A program made the translations under genes and the position numbers. 64,000 nucleotides of DNA from Evansella cellulosilytica DSM 2522 (GTDB taxonomy: Bacteria > Bacillota > Bacilli > Bacillales > Salisediminibacteriaceae): NCBI RefSeq assembly GCF_000177235.2, contig NC_014829.1:2294001-2358000 (forward strand), given 5' to 3'. Below, one piece after another: positions 9,061 to 17,759 of this stretch; position 1 is the stretch's first letter, and each line of letters begins with the position of its first letter. The notes under the pieces were generated by a model. The model was not told the DNA's origin. It did not search any database and saw nothing but the letters and a program-made list of their open reading frames with translations.

Positions 9061-9984
9061 ATGAGGGGTATAGGTGTAGCAAAGCAGATTGAACGAGATT
9101 TGATTGAAACTAATAAATCTACAAGAGTTTTTATTCAGTATGTTAATGCAAGTCTATTCGCAGTTTGGATAAAACCACATAAAAGCAGGTGGATATTTTA
9201 CAACATTTCCAAGCACACAGACGTAAGTATTAACGTTGATGTATGGCGAATAGTGAGCGTTTGGGTATCAGACTTAAACGTCGATTCGCCAGTTGGAAGT
9301 GCAGGAGCAAATAGGGTAAATCCAGTTAACTTAACTATATCTAATTCACAATGGGAGTATGCAATCAGACCCATTGGTGCGCCTGATTTTATGGGTGGTT
9401 TTCACGGGGATGAATTACTTCAAAATGTTCTTTTCTTAGCAGATGGCAAGTCAGTATCTTTGCAAGGGTTAGAATGCAATAAATTTGAAATAGTTCAAGA
9501 TACATTGTTATTTGATCCAACAGATGGAACTACAGAGTTAGCTAAAGTCAATGTACGACACGTTTTCACTCCCGATGGTTTAAGATTAATTTCAAAAATA
9601 AAGTGGACTAATTCAACGACTATTGATTTAGCTTATGCATCAATGCTTCCGTTACAACGTGGAGCAACAATTACCAACCGATTTAGATATATTGACAAAG
9701 CGGTAGAACACGCAATTGGTTCAACAGGTCACGGAGTTCCAGGAGAGAATAGCTATGGTTTGGATATTTATAATACTAATAACAAATTAGGGATAAATAT
9801 GGAAATAAAACCTTCTTGGTTTAATAATTATGAGCATGCGGAAGGTCGAGGAATTAGAGTTTCTGACGCTTCACAATATAACAAAGTATATCCAACAAGG
9901 GTTCATTCTACTACACCCGAACAAGTTTCAGAAGGTGATGTTTGGGAATCTGATTCTTTTATTGAGATTTGGTACAAAGAATAA
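9061..9984 (+). CDS. Putative tail fibre / receptor-interaction protein
   Basis: A 307-residue, largely beta-strand protein immediately after the preceding stop. It carries many aromatic and asparagine residues and no membrane segments. Its position in the baseplate cluster suggests a structural or receptor-contact role; this is inference from context, and no domain was recognised. A weak hairpin followed by a T run near 10048-10071 could end the transcript. Confidence 0.5.
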   Translation: MRGIGVAKQIERDLIETNKSTRVFIQYVNASLFAVWIKPHKSRWIFYNISKHTDVSINVDVWRIVSVWVSDLNVDSPVGSAGANRVNPVNLTISNSQWEYAIRPIGAPDFMGGFHGDELLQNVLFLADGKSVSLQGLECNKFEIVQDTLLFDPTDGTTELAKVNVRHVFTPDGLRLISKIKWTNSTTIDLAYASMLPLQRGATITNRFRYIDKAVEHAIGSTGHGVPGENSYGLDIYNTNNKLGINMEIKPSWFNNYEHAEGRGIRVSDASQYNKVYPTRVHSTTPEQVSEGDVWESDSFIEIWYKE

Positions 9985-9990
9985 TCCAAC

Positions 9991-10012
9991 TAACTGATAT
10001 GTCCAGTATCTT
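9991..10012 (+). repeat. 22-bp direct repeat, copy 1
   Basis: Begins TAACTGATATG and ends CAGTATCTT. An exact second copy lies at 10451-10472 in the same orientation. A degenerate third version (TAACTGA, eight bases, AGTATC) is near 10390. The repeats bracket a 438-bp segment upstream of a tyrosine recombinase. Confidence 0.85.
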
Positions 10013-10192
10013 ATACATTTGTGTGTATTAAGAAGAATGGAAGAAGGAGCGCTCATGATGGGTGCTTTTTCTTATGATACATGATAATTAAAATGAAAGT
10101 AAAATACTTCTTGATATCGTCATTACTTAAAGTTATATTATTCTTAATAAAGAACAAAATAGTTCTTTTCTAAGAATGTGTGGTGATCATTG

Positions 10193-10357
10193 ATGAAGTT
10201 TGTAAGGCGATGCGAGGAAATGTATTACAACTTTCGGAGTAATTATTTTATGAAAAAGCACATCAATGAGACGGATAAGGATAAAAAGAAGCGATACTAT
10301 CGAAGGTCTAAAGAATTCAATGATAAATATTTAAAGTCTAAAGGTATTAGCTCATGA
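10193..10357 (+). CDS. Small basic hypothetical protein inside the repeat-bracketed segment
   Basis: A 54-residue protein rich in Lys, Arg and Tyr, starting at ATG 10193 with GTGGTGA upstream and ending in a strong terminator. It is the only gene between the two 22-bp direct repeats. The net positive charge would suit nucleic acid binding, but no family was recognised. Confidence 0.5.
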   Translation: MKFVRRCEEMYYNFRSNYFMKKHINETDKDKKKRYYRRSKEFNDKYLKSKGISS

Positions 10358-10378
10358 ATATGAGCTTTTTCTTTTTAT
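10347..10378 (+). terminator. Rho-independent terminator
   Basis: AGCTCAT and ATGAGCT arms with a short loop, followed by TTTTTCTTTTT. The left arm overlaps the stop of the 54-residue gene. Confidence 0.8.
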
Positions 10379-10450
10379 AAAAACCCAGTTAACTGAAACA
10401 CATTAGTATCCATAAACGTTGTTCTATAGCCATTTGTATATAAACGGAAG

Positions 10451-10472
10451 TAACTGATATGTCCAGTATCTT
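10451..10472 (+). repeat. 22-bp direct repeat, copy 2
   Basis: Exact second copy of the repeat at 9991-10012, in the same orientation, lying between the small gene and the XRE repressor. Confidence 0.85.
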
Positions 10473-10520
10473 GGAAAATTAATCTTAAAAATTAACACAA
10501 AGAAAAGAGACTAGCATTCG

Positions 10521-10727
10521 TTAGTCTCTTTTTAATTCTAGTACATCTGATATGTCACATTCTAACACTTCGCAAATCTTTGCCAGGTTGTCTAAGGGTA
10601 ATCGTTGGGTTTGATTGCGGCACATTTCATTAACTGATGGTTGTCGTATTCCTGTCAACCTAGATAACTCATGTTGTGACATATCCCTTTCATTTAGTAT
10701 TTTGTCAAGTTTAATTAGAACACGCAT
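10521..10727 (-). CDS. XRE-family HTH regulator (YozG/HTH_26-like)
   Basis: A 68-residue single-domain Cro/C1-type regulator. The helix-turn-helix is MSQHELSRLTGIRQPSVNEM, followed by LDNLAKICEVLECDISDVLEL. It is divergent from the tyrosine recombinase gene, and the spacer holds two near-identical operator-like sequences. A hairpin (AGAGACTA / TTAGTCTCT, 10505-10530) overlaps the end of the gene and may act as its terminator. It probably represses both genes; this is inferred. Confidence 0.85.
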   Translation of the reverse strand: MRVLIKLDKILNERDMSQHELSRLTGIRQPSVNEMCRNQTQRLPLDNLAKICEVLECDISDVLELKRD

Positions 10728-10758
10728 AGTACAATCCTCCTATTTTTACCAATAACTA

Positions 10759-10815
10759 TTGATACGTTTAGCGTATTATATTATACTCTAAATATCAATA
10801 CGTTATACGTATCAA
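10759..10815. promoter_or_regulatory. Paired operator-like repeats between XRE and recombinase genes
   Basis: TTGATACGTTTAGCGTATTA at 10759-10778 and, in inverted orientation, a 20-mer at 10796-10815 (reverse complement TTGATACGTATAACGTATTG) match at 17 of 20 positions. Each is itself partly palindromic (ATACG / CGTAT). The spacing and position fit binding of the XRE protein at divergent promoters. Confidence 0.7.
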
Positions 10816-10841
10816 TTTAAAAAAAGGAGGAGGAATTGAAA

Positions 10842-11684
10842 ATGAAATTATCAGAACTATGGTTGCACTACGAACAAGATAAAACGCTAGAAAACTACTC
10901 CAAGAAAACACTTAAATCATATAGATTAGAATTGGGTTTGCTGATTAGATTTTTAGGAGACATGGAAGCTGAGGACGTTACAATATTCCATCTAAAAAAT
11001 TATTTAATAGAAGAGCAAAAACGTTTAAAACCAAGTAGTTTCCAACACCGATGTAAATTTATTCGTTCTTTTTTTCGGTGGGCGCATGAATATGATTTAC
11101 TCAGTAAAAATCCAGCTATTAAAGTTAAAATGCCAAAAGACCATTACAGAATACCAAAACCAGTTAATGAAGAAACATTGGAATTATTAAGAATAGCATC
11201 TAAGTCTCCTTTGGAAGGTCTATTAGTGGAGTTTATGTATAGTGCAGGGGTTCGTGTTGGTGAAGTGTACAACCTAAATAAAAAGGATTTTAACTTTACA
11301 AACAGATCAGTATATGTATTTGGTAAAGGTGATAAAGAGCGTGAGGTATACTTTTCTAAACGAGCAGAGATTTGGATTCAAAGATATTTCGATTCAAGAC
11401 AAGACGAAGAAGAATGCTTTATCTGTTCAAAAAATAAACCTTATAGAAGAATGAGCATTGACCAAATTAGATGGCATTTTAAAAAATTAGCAAGAAAAGC
11501 AGAGGTAGACGAGAATGTTTATCCGCACAGACTAAGACATAGTTACGCAAGTCACCTAATTAATCGGGGTGCATCTTTAGAAATGGTGAGAGATATGCTC
11601 GGCCACAAACGAACTGAAACAACTAGGGTGTATACATTATTACATGGAGACAAGCGACGAGAAGAATATAGAAAGTATTTTTAA
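10842..11684 (+). CDS. Tyrosine recombinase (XerC/integrase-like) within the tail module
   Basis: A 280-residue site-specific recombinase with N-terminal SAM-like core-binding and C-terminal catalytic domains. Visible catalytic residues are R138 (AGVRVGE), K162 (GKGDKER), H229-x-x-R232 (HRLRH), H255 (GHKRTE) and Y264. ATG 10842 is chosen with GGAGGAGG eight bases upstream; TTG 10836 is too close. It is separate from the prophage integrase at the selC end and sits between tail genes, which is unusual. It is accompanied by its own divergent repressor and 22-bp direct repeats. Confidence 0.9.
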   Translation: MKLSELWLHYEQDKTLENYSKKTLKSYRLELGLLIRFLGDMEAEDVTIFHLKNYLIEEQKRLKPSSFQHRCKFIRSFFRWAHEYDLLSKNPAIKVKMPKDHYRIPKPVNEETLELLRIASKSPLEGLLVEFMYSAGVRVGEVYNLNKKDFNFTNRSVYVFGKGDKEREVYFSKRAEIWIQRYFDSRQDEEECFICSKNKPYRRMSIDQIRWHFKKLARKAEVDENVYPHRLRHSYASHLINRGASLEMVRDMLGHKRTETTRVYTLLHGDKRREEYRKYF

Positions 11685-11711
11685 CTCACATTTTGTGAGT
11701 TATTTTTTTTG
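11682..11711 (+). terminator. Terminator after the recombinase gene
   Basis: AACTCACA and TGTGAGTT arms around TTT, followed by ATTTTTTTT. It begins at the recombinase stop and isolates the cassette from the downstream spike gene. Confidence 0.85.
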
Positions 11712-11742
11712 AACAAAAATATTCATAGAAATGGAGGTTGTT

Positions 11743-14700
11743 ATGTACCTTCTCAATAAAAATGAAGAGATCATTACCACTTTGGGCGTTGATAAACGTC
11801 CTTTTTTTAATGACCTACATACAGAAAAACTAAATAGTGAAAATACTTTTGAATTTTCTATACCAGCAAATATTGAACATACTGAAGATGTAATAGAAGG
11901 AAATTATGTTGTTTTCCGTGATTCAGATCATAAGTATCAAATGTTTGAGATCATTGAAGTTGAAGAAACTCATGAAGATTCTTTGGTTAAGGTTGTCTAT
12001 TGCGAAAACGTTTTTACAGAATTAAATGATGACATTATAGAGGATAAACGTCCAAATAATGTGACCGCGCATTTTGCATTAACACAAGCGTTAGAAAACA
12101 CACGTTGGCAAGTTGGCAATGTAGATGATTTAGGATTAAATAGTACAAATTTTTATTATGATAGTGTTTTAGGTTCTATACAAAAAATACTAAATACATG
12201 GAATGCAGAAGTTCGTTTTCGTGTAGAAGTTTCAGCAAATGCTATCTCAGGTCGTTATGTAGATATTGTAGCACAAAGAGGTAACGACACTGGTAAACGC
12301 ATTGAATATGGGAAAGACATTGAAAGTATTAAAAGAACAGTAGATGCTAGACATGTTAAAACGGCACTTTACGGAAGAGGGAAAGGAGAGGAAACAGAAG
12401 CAGGGGGTTACGGTAGACGTATCACCTTCGAAGAAATCAATAATGGGAAAAAGTGGATAGGAAATGAAGAAGCAAGACAACGGTGGGGAAGAATTGATTC
12501 AAACGGAATAAAACGACATCGCTTTGGCATCTTTGAAGATTCAGATGAAGAAGATATACATATCTTACTAGAAAAAACTGAAGCAGAATTAGAAAAAGTA
12601 AAAGAGCCAATAATTAGCTATGAGATTGATGCAGTAGACTTAGAACAATTTGGTTTAGATCATGAAAAAGTTCGGTTAGGTGACACTGTAATAATTATAG
12701 ATAGAGAATTTAAGCCTGAATTAAAACTGAAAGCAAGAGTCGTTGAAATAAGAAGATCACTAACTGAGAAAGAGAGTTCTTCTTTTATTTTAGGTAATTT
12801 TCTTTCTATGTTAACTGATGATGATCGCTTAGACAGATTAGAAGCAAAGTTTTCAGATAGAAGTGGTGTATGGGATAGTAAATATACCCCTGGAAATCCA
12901 GTAGATACATCATGGCTAGATGGTGCAATTGATGTTCTTAATAATCGTTTCAATTCCTCATTATCAAATTGGTGGACAGATGATGATGGAAATATTGTTT
13001 TTGAAGCAAAGAATGGTAATAGTGCCATGCAATTAAGTGGTGATGGATTCCGTATTGCAAATGAAAAACATCCTGTTACGGATGAATGGAATTGGAGAAC
13101 ATTTGGAACAGGCGAAGGTTTTACAGCAGATGAAATAAAGGTAGGTAAACTACGCTCAAGTTTAATACAACTTGGTGCTGCATCAACATTTGAGGATGGA
13201 TACAACCCTTATACACAGTTTTATAGATCAGCTAGTTTATCACCACATCAATTGGCTAATATGCCATTAAAATATGAAAATGGAGGCTTTATGTCTCCGC
13301 AATATGGAAATTACCTAGAAGTAGATGAGGATTTACACATTGGTTATACAACTGTCATCGCTAGTGGTAATGGATCAATAAATGTCCAACTTAGAAGAGG
13401 ACATAGTTCGAGTGGAGAATTAGTAGTAGAACGTAATTTTTCCTTATCCGAAGGTGAAAATTATTTGAATTTAAATTTTGTCTTGGAGCCTGGTGACTAT
13501 ACATTACAAGCAAATCCAACTGTTTCCTGCTTTCGTAGTAGCAGTGGAGTCACGTATCCATATGACAATGGTATCTTTAGGTTTGTTGGCTCCTCTTCAG
13601 GCGATTCTTTTTATTACTATTTGTACGATTTAGAGGTATCCGGTTCGGGTCTAAGAAATACTCGTTTAAGCACAAATAGACAATCAGATGGCACAACAAT
13701 ACCTAGAGGGACTTACATAAACGAATATGGTGTTTACACAGGAGAAGTACAAGCAGAACAAATTAAAGCAGGGACTATAACGCAATCGGGATTACGCAGC
13801 ATTGTGTTGGAGCAGGGCGAAGTTAAGTCTTTCTATGACGACAGGTTATCTATGACATTTGGACAATATAGGCTTAATTTCTTCTCTCGTGATGGTGGAG
13901 ATATTGGATATTTCGGGCCTAATAATATTGTTGACAACCCTGACATACAAGGGTTAGCAATGGTTACCGAAAGAGATTATATTAGCATTGGTCGAAGTGT
14001 TAGTAACATCATAAGACCATCTTTTAGAATGTCTAATTATAATCGCAGTACTATGGTTGCCGGATCATACGAATCATCTACTAATGGGTCTGTATTAGGT
14101 CTTTATGGTAATTCTTACATTTGGGGTGGTGGAAATGATCATCGTTCGACCGACCAACCATGTATAATACTAGACCAGGGATCTATAAGTAATGGAGCTA
14201 ATACCGTATTAAACTATTTTGGTGGTGTCCATACGAGAACACAAGCCACATGGGAAGTCCGTTGGAATTCTAGTACAACAACTCATAGTACGAGAATTAG
14301 AGCTACAAATAATGCAGTAGAGTTCGGTGCAAATGTAACTGATTTATGGGGCGGAGCTATACGTGGCCCTGAAGGGAATAGGTATTACGAAAATAATACT
14401 GGGGATGCAACATTGTTCGGAGATCGAATATATTTAGTAGCAAATGGAATTAGACGAGATTCCAGTGGACGTGGTTTCTATATCGGAACATGGGATGGTG
14501 GCGATGTCCACATTACCAATGGTAATGGCTATAACGCTGGTGATGGAATAGTGTACAGGGATGTACGCGCGTCAGGTTTTATCGAAGCATCGTCTGTCAT
14601 TTATAAAGATAACATAGAAAGATACGAAGACAATGCTACTGCTATAATTATGAGTTTAAACCCATCTTCTTACTATCTTAAAGAAGATTTGGAACATGGT

Positions 14701-14883
14701 ATTTATGATAAAAAACGTCTAGGGTTAATTGCCGAAGAAGTACCAAGTTTATTTAGAAATGAAGACGCCATTAATTATAACTCAGTTATGATAGCATTGT
14801 TAAAAATGAATCAAGAACAGCAAGAAAGAATAGAAGAATTGGAACAAAAAGTTGAAGACTTGGAATTAGCAATAAGTGTGTAA
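11743..14883 (+). CDS. Tail endopeptidase/spike (Tal-like) with C-terminal S74 chaperone domain
   Basis: A 1046-residue tail tip protein. The first ~370 residues match the prophage tail endopeptidase / minor structural protein region (YLLNKNEEIITTLG, NEEARQRWGRIDSN). The middle is beta-rich spike sequence. The last ~110 residues (VIYKDNIERYEDNA, LGLIAEEVPSLF, coiled-coil end) are a peptidase S74 intramolecular chaperone that trimerises and self-cleaves in fibre proteins. ATG 11743 has GGAGG five bases upstream; the ATG at 11731 lies before that site. It is separated from Dit by the recombinase cassette. Confidence 0.88.
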   Translation: MYLLNKNEEIITTLGVDKRPFFNDLHTEKLNSENTFEFSIPANIEHTEDVIEGNYVVFRDSDHKYQMFEIIEVEETHEDSLVKVVYCENVFTELNDDIIEDKRPNNVTAHFALTQALENTRWQVGNVDDLGLNSTNFYYDSVLGSIQKILNTWNAEVRFRVEVSANAISGRYVDIVAQRGNDTGKRIEYGKDIESIKRTVDARHVKTALYGRGKGEETEAGGYGRRITFEEINNGKKWIGNEEARQRWGRIDSNGIKRHRFGIFEDSDEEDIHILLEKTEAELEKVKEPIISYEIDAVDLEQFGLDHEKVRLGDTVIIIDREFKPELKLKARVVEIRRSLTEKESSSFILGNFLSMLTDDDRLDRLEAKFSDRSGVWDSKYTPGNPVDTSWLDGAIDVLNNRFNSSLSNWWTDDDGNIVFEAKNGNSAMQLSGDGFRIANEKHPVTDEWNWRTFGTGEGFTADEIKVGKLRSSLIQLGAASTFEDGYNPYTQFYRSASLSPHQLANMPLKYENGGFMSPQYGNYLEVDEDLHIGYTTVIASGNGSINVQLRRGHSSSGELVVERNFSLSEGENYLNLNFVLEPGDYTLQANPTVSCFRSSSGVTYPYDNGIFRFVGSSSGDSFYYYLYDLEVSGSGLRNTRLSTNRQSDGTTIPRGTYINEYGVYTGEVQAEQIKAGTITQSGLRSIVLEQGEVKSFYDDRLSMTFGQYRLNFFSRDGGDIGYFGPNNIVDNPDIQGLAMVTERDYISIGRSVSNIIRPSFRMSNYNRSTMVAGSYESSTNGSVLGLYGNSYIWGGGNDHRSTDQPCIILDQGSISNGANTVLNYFGGVHTRTQATWEVRWNSSTTTHSTRIRATNNAVEFGANVTDLWGGAIRGPEGNRYYENNTGDATLFGDRIYLVANGIRRDSSGRGFYIGTWDGGDVHITNGNGYNAGDGIVYRDVRASGFIEASSVIYKDNIERYEDNATAIIMSLNPSSYYLKEDLEHGIYDKKRLGLIAEEVPSLFRNEDAINYNSVMIALLKMNQEQQERIEELEQKVEDLELAISV

Positions 14884-14898
14884 AGAGGAGGGATAGAA

Positions 14899-15066
14899 TT
14901 GGACAATAGTACTATGATTCAGAAAAACAAAGTAATTATGGACAAGGTGGCATTGGAGTTAGGTCATAAAGAGCTAGTAATTTTACAAATGCAATCACAG
15001 ATTGAAGATTTAATCGAAGAAAACACTAGATTAAAGAATGAAGCAGAAACCAACAACGCTAAATAA
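14899..15066 (+). CDS. Small coiled-coil phage protein
   Basis: A 55-residue frame with a TTG start and AGAGGAGGGA upstream. The second half is a charged heptad region (IEDLIEENTRLKNEAE). Small proteins of this kind often occur between spike and holin genes in Bacillus phages. Function unknown. Confidence 0.6.
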   Translation: MDNSTMIQKNKVIMDKVALELGHKELVILQMQSQIEDLIEENTRLKNEAETNNAK

Positions 15067-15106
15067 TAGCGTTATTTTTTATGTCTAAAATCAAGGCGGT
15101 GATGTA

Positions 15107-15307
15107 TTGGAGTGGTTATTACAAATCATTAATGAGTATGGATTCACGGTTGCTTTAGTTTGCTATGTCATATGGGACAGCCGACAACGAGAGGGTAGAT
15201 TCATTGAGCGAGAAAACAAGTACATCTCAATTATTGAATCTGTGAAAGAAATTAAGAACGATGTTGAGGATATTAAACAAGATTTAAAGGAAAAATTCAA
15301 TAAATAA
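15107..15307 (+). CDS. BhlA/UviB-like holin-associated protein
   Basis: A 66-residue protein with one N-terminal membrane helix (about residues 3-24) and a charged C-terminal tail containing QREGRFIERE and a coiled coil. This is the BhlA/UviB family found in Bacillus phage lysis cassettes. TTG start after AAGGCGGTG. It is followed by the amidase. Confidence 0.85.
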   Translation: MEWLLQIINEYGFTVALVCYVIWDSRQREGRFIERENKYISIIESVKEIKNDVEDIKQDLKEKFNK

Positions 15308-15321
15308 AAGGGGGAATTACA

Positions 15322-16002
15322 ATGGTTAGAATTATGATTGATCCGGGGCATGGTGGAAGTGATCCAGGGGCAGTTGCAAACGGACTAATGGAAAAAACAT
15401 TGGTGTTAGACATTGGTAAACGAGTACGTAAATTGTTAGAGCAATACGAAGGTGTAGAAGTACGAATGACACGTACAAATGATACTTTTGTTTCTCTGTC
15501 AGATAGAGCAAAAATGGCTAATGAGTGGAAAGCTGATTACTTTGCATCTATACACGTTAATGGTGGCGGTGGAGAGGGATATGAAGACTTCATACATAGC
15601 AACCTTTCCAACTCATCACAGACGGCTAAATACAGAGATACTATGCACAGTGAAATTATGAAACAAATTGGCGGCAGAAACAGAGGTAAGAAGAAAGCAA
15701 ACTTTGCAGTGTTAAGGGAAACTGCTATGTCGGCTATCTTAACTGAAAATCTATTCATTGACAATTCTAGTGATGCAGCAAAACTAAAACAATCTAGTTT
15801 TCTAGATAAAATTGCACAAGGACATGTTAATGGATTTGTTAAACTGTTTAACTTAAAGAAAAAGCCGAGTCCTAAGCCATCAAAGTCTAATGGTGAATTA
15901 TATAAGGTACAAGTTGGTGCGTTTGCTAACAAATCAAATGCAGATAGACTAGCAGCAGAGTTAAAGTCAAAAGGTTACTCAACCTACATTGTAAAGGAGT
16001 AG
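15322..16002 (+). CDS. Endolysin: N-acetylmuramoyl-L-alanine amidase with SPOR domain
   Basis: A 226-residue Amidase_3 endolysin. Zinc ligands and the catalytic region are visible at H10 (DPGHGG), E24 (LMEKT), H78 (ASIHVN) and the glutamate of AILTENLF. After a Pro/Lys linker the last ~38 residues are a SPOR domain (YKVQVGAFANKSNADRLAAE) that binds denuded glycan strands. It cleaves the bond between MurNAc and L-alanine at lysis. AGGGGGAAT precedes the ATG. Confidence 0.95.
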   Translation: MVRIMIDPGHGGSDPGAVANGLMEKTLVLDIGKRVRKLLEQYEGVEVRMTRTNDTFVSLSDRAKMANEWKADYFASIHVNGGGGEGYEDFIHSNLSNSSQTAKYRDTMHSEIMKQIGGRNRGKKKANFAVLRETAMSAILTENLFIDNSSDAAKLKQSSFLDKIAQGHVNGFVKLFNLKKKPSPKPSKSNGELYKVQVGAFANKSNADRLAAELKSKGYSTYIVKE

Positions 16003-16009
16003 TGATAAT

Positions 16010-16255
16010 ATGGATATATTAGAATACATAGTTTCAGAGTTGTTGTATCTTATACCTGCTTTAATGGTACTAGGTAAGATCATTAAAAAAGGTCAATACA
16101 TAAACGATAAACATATACCAGTGGTATTGTTAATTGTCAGTGTTTTATTTGCAAATTTAATACTAGGATTAAGTCCCGAATCATTTATACAAGGGATATT
16201 AATTGCAGGTGCGAGTGTATTTGGCCATCAGTTGCTAAAACAATCTAAAGAGTAG
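16010..16255 (+). CDS. Phage holin
   Basis: An 81-residue membrane protein with two or three hydrophobic segments (LLYLIPALMVLGKII, VVLLIVSVLFANLILGL, IQGILIAGASVFGHQLL) and a short charged C-terminus. Directly behind the endolysin gene, it fits a holin that permeabilises the membrane. A strong terminator follows. Confidence 0.85.
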   Translation: MDILEYIVSELLYLIPALMVLGKIIKKGQYINDKHIPVVLLIVSVLFANLILGLSPESFIQGILIAGASVFGHQLLKQSKE

Positions 16256-16263
16256 AAATCTAA

Positions 16264-16296
16264 TAAAGAAGGATGAAATAAATCATCCTTCTTTAC
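16264..16296. terminator. Terminator at the end of the late operon (bidirectional)
   Basis: AAAGAAGGATGA and TCATCCTTCTTT arms with a six-base loop, followed by ACTTTT on the plus strand. It also ends the small minus-strand frame that starts at 16370. Confidence 0.85.
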
Positions 16297-16370
16297 TTTT
16301 GACCTTTTTGGATTGTTTCTCTCAGTGATTCACTTGGAGATTTACCATCTTTTGTGTTTCGAAATATCAT
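16293..16370 (-). CDS. Very small (25-residue) hypothetical peptide
   Basis: MIFRNTKDGKSPSESLRETI followed by QKGQK, with a strong GAGGAGG site seven bases before the ATG. It ends at the bidirectional hairpin and is downstream of the 16389-16862 minus-strand gene. The strong ribosome binding site suggests it is translated. Function unknown. Confidence 0.45.
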   Translation of the reverse strand: MIFRNTKDGKSPSESLRETIQKGQK

Positions 16371-16388
16371 AATAACCTCCTCATTAAA

Positions 16389-16862
16389 TTATTCAATTAC
16401 ATATCGCTTATCTATCCTTAGTTTTACTGCTAAATCATTAAAAGTTTCTACGTAATCCGTTTCTACTGAAGAGTCAAAAATTCTCATACTTTGAAGATAA
16501 GATTGTATTTGTATGAGATTCGTATTGATTTGCATTTCATCTAGATTATGATAGTTTAACTTGTCATTCCATTTGTCGCTGTATTCATTAAACTTATTCG
16601 AAGCCTTCTGAAAATCACACTCTGCTTCAAAGCAATCATCCAATAATAGTAATAACTCTCTAGACTCTTCTCTAAATTGAACCTTCTCTTCCTCTGTCAT
16701 TTTCTTCGCCTGTTCTTCTTCTCTTATTTCTTGAGTAGTGGTACTTCGAACGGTCGGCTCATCTTCTGAGTCTGCGCTAATACTACTTACAATTGAGATA
16801 ATGGCTATAACTAAAACAAATCCACATAATACAAGAACTCTTTTTATTGGAAAGTTGGACAT
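16389..16862 (-). CDS. Hypothetical membrane-anchored protein
   Basis: A 157-residue protein with one N-terminal membrane helix (VLVLCGFVLVIAIISIVSSI) and an extracytoplasmic charged, helical C-terminal region. GGAGGAG precedes the ATG. It is encoded opposite to the late operon in the lysogeny region, so it may be a lysogenic conversion or surface-exclusion protein; this is inference from position. Confidence 0.6.
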   Translation of the reverse strand: MSNFPIKRVLVLCGFVLVIAIISIVSSISADSEDEPTVRSTTTQEIREEEQAKKMTEEEKVQFREESRELLLLLDDCFEAECDFQKASNKFNEYSDKWNDKLNYHNLDEMQINTNLIQIQSYLQSMRIFDSSVETDYVETFNDLAVKLRIDKRYVIE

Positions 16863-16952
16863 AAGTATACACTCCTCCTATTTGGATATATATACTTATT
16901 TTACCATTTGTATTTTACTTATTTGTAAATTATTCCAAATATTTTTCACATG

Positions 16953-16981
16953 AAAAAAGCTACCCCTTCAAAAGTAGCTTT
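16953..16981 (-). terminator. Terminator of the YolD-like gene
   Basis: On the minus strand, AAAGCTAC and GTAGCTTT arms are followed by a T run. It lies about 115 bases beyond the YolD-like stop. Confidence 0.7.
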
Positions 16982-17094
16982 GTCCACGCATTTTCAGATT
17001 TTTTTATTACACCTCATGTTTTGGAAACGTAATACAATTAAAGTATATCATTCCACTATTTGTAAAAGTTTGTCTAAAAAATGTATTATTTTGA

Positions 17095-17451
17095 CTAAAT
17101 TCCTTCTGAATATATTGACATAGAGTTTATAGTGTCAATTTGAATATATTCTATATCTCCGTTTTTATCTTTTACATGTAACCTCTTAATTACGTGATCT
17201 ATATAATTTACATACCCTGTAAATTCCTCAAAAAATCCATTTCTCCAGTAATTAAATGTTAATTGACTATTAGTCTCAATCGCTTCAAAAATAATGTACT
17301 CATATTCTTCTAATTTCTGTTCATCTATAATAGGTTTTTGATGTTTCTTACTTTTATGTTTTAATTCCCTCAACATGCCAACATGCTCTGGCAACATCAT
17401 TGCAGTCCATTTGATTGTTCCTCTGTCTCTGTTTTTACTTGTATCATTCAT
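17095..17451 (-). CDS. YolD-like protein
   Basis: A 118-residue member of the YolD family, recognised by DRGTIKWTAMMLPEHVGMLREL near the N-terminus and ITFNYW-type sequence in the middle. In B. subtilis yolD accompanies the Y-family polymerase gene uvrX in SPbeta and is SOS controlled. No polymerase gene follows here, so it stands alone. A perfect LexA-type palindrome lies about 45 bases upstream of the start. Confidence 0.85.
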   Translation of the reverse strand: MNDTSKNRDRGTIKWTAMMLPEHVGMLRELKHKSKKHQKPIIDEQKLEEYEYIIFEAIETNSQLTFNYWRNGFFEEFTGYVNYIDHVIKRLHVKDKNGDIEYIQIDTINSMSIYSEGI

Positions 17452-17496
17452 GTATCTCCCTCCTTCAAATTAGATTACCCAATTTACAAAAGAATT

Positions 17497-17516
17497 ACAA
17501 GAACGTTTGTTCTTGT
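17497..17516. promoter_or_regulatory. LexA (SOS) box upstream of the YolD-like gene
   Basis: ACAAGAAC GTTT GTTCTTGT is a perfect inverted repeat containing the Bacillus LexA core GAAC-N4-GTTC. It is positioned to repress the minus-strand yolD-like gene. Confidence 0.75.
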
Positions 17517-17759
17517 TTTTGGGATTGAGGATCAACTTGTCGAAAAATTAAAGTTAAATTATATAGGATTAGCGCCTCGACAATTACACACTCTCACAAT
17601 ATAATTAAAAATATAGGAATTTTTCATTGCCATAGTTTATGTGAAAGTTGTAGATTTTTGATGTAATATGCCAACTTATTTTTATTGATTTATATGGTAT
17701 GATTAAAAGTACATAGGACAAGCAATGATGATCTCTTTTCTGGGAGAGGAGGGATTATA

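Noticed and set aside
10842-11684. The tail-module recombinase as the prophage integrase
   Set aside because: It lies inside the structural genes, and a separate integrase abuts selC.
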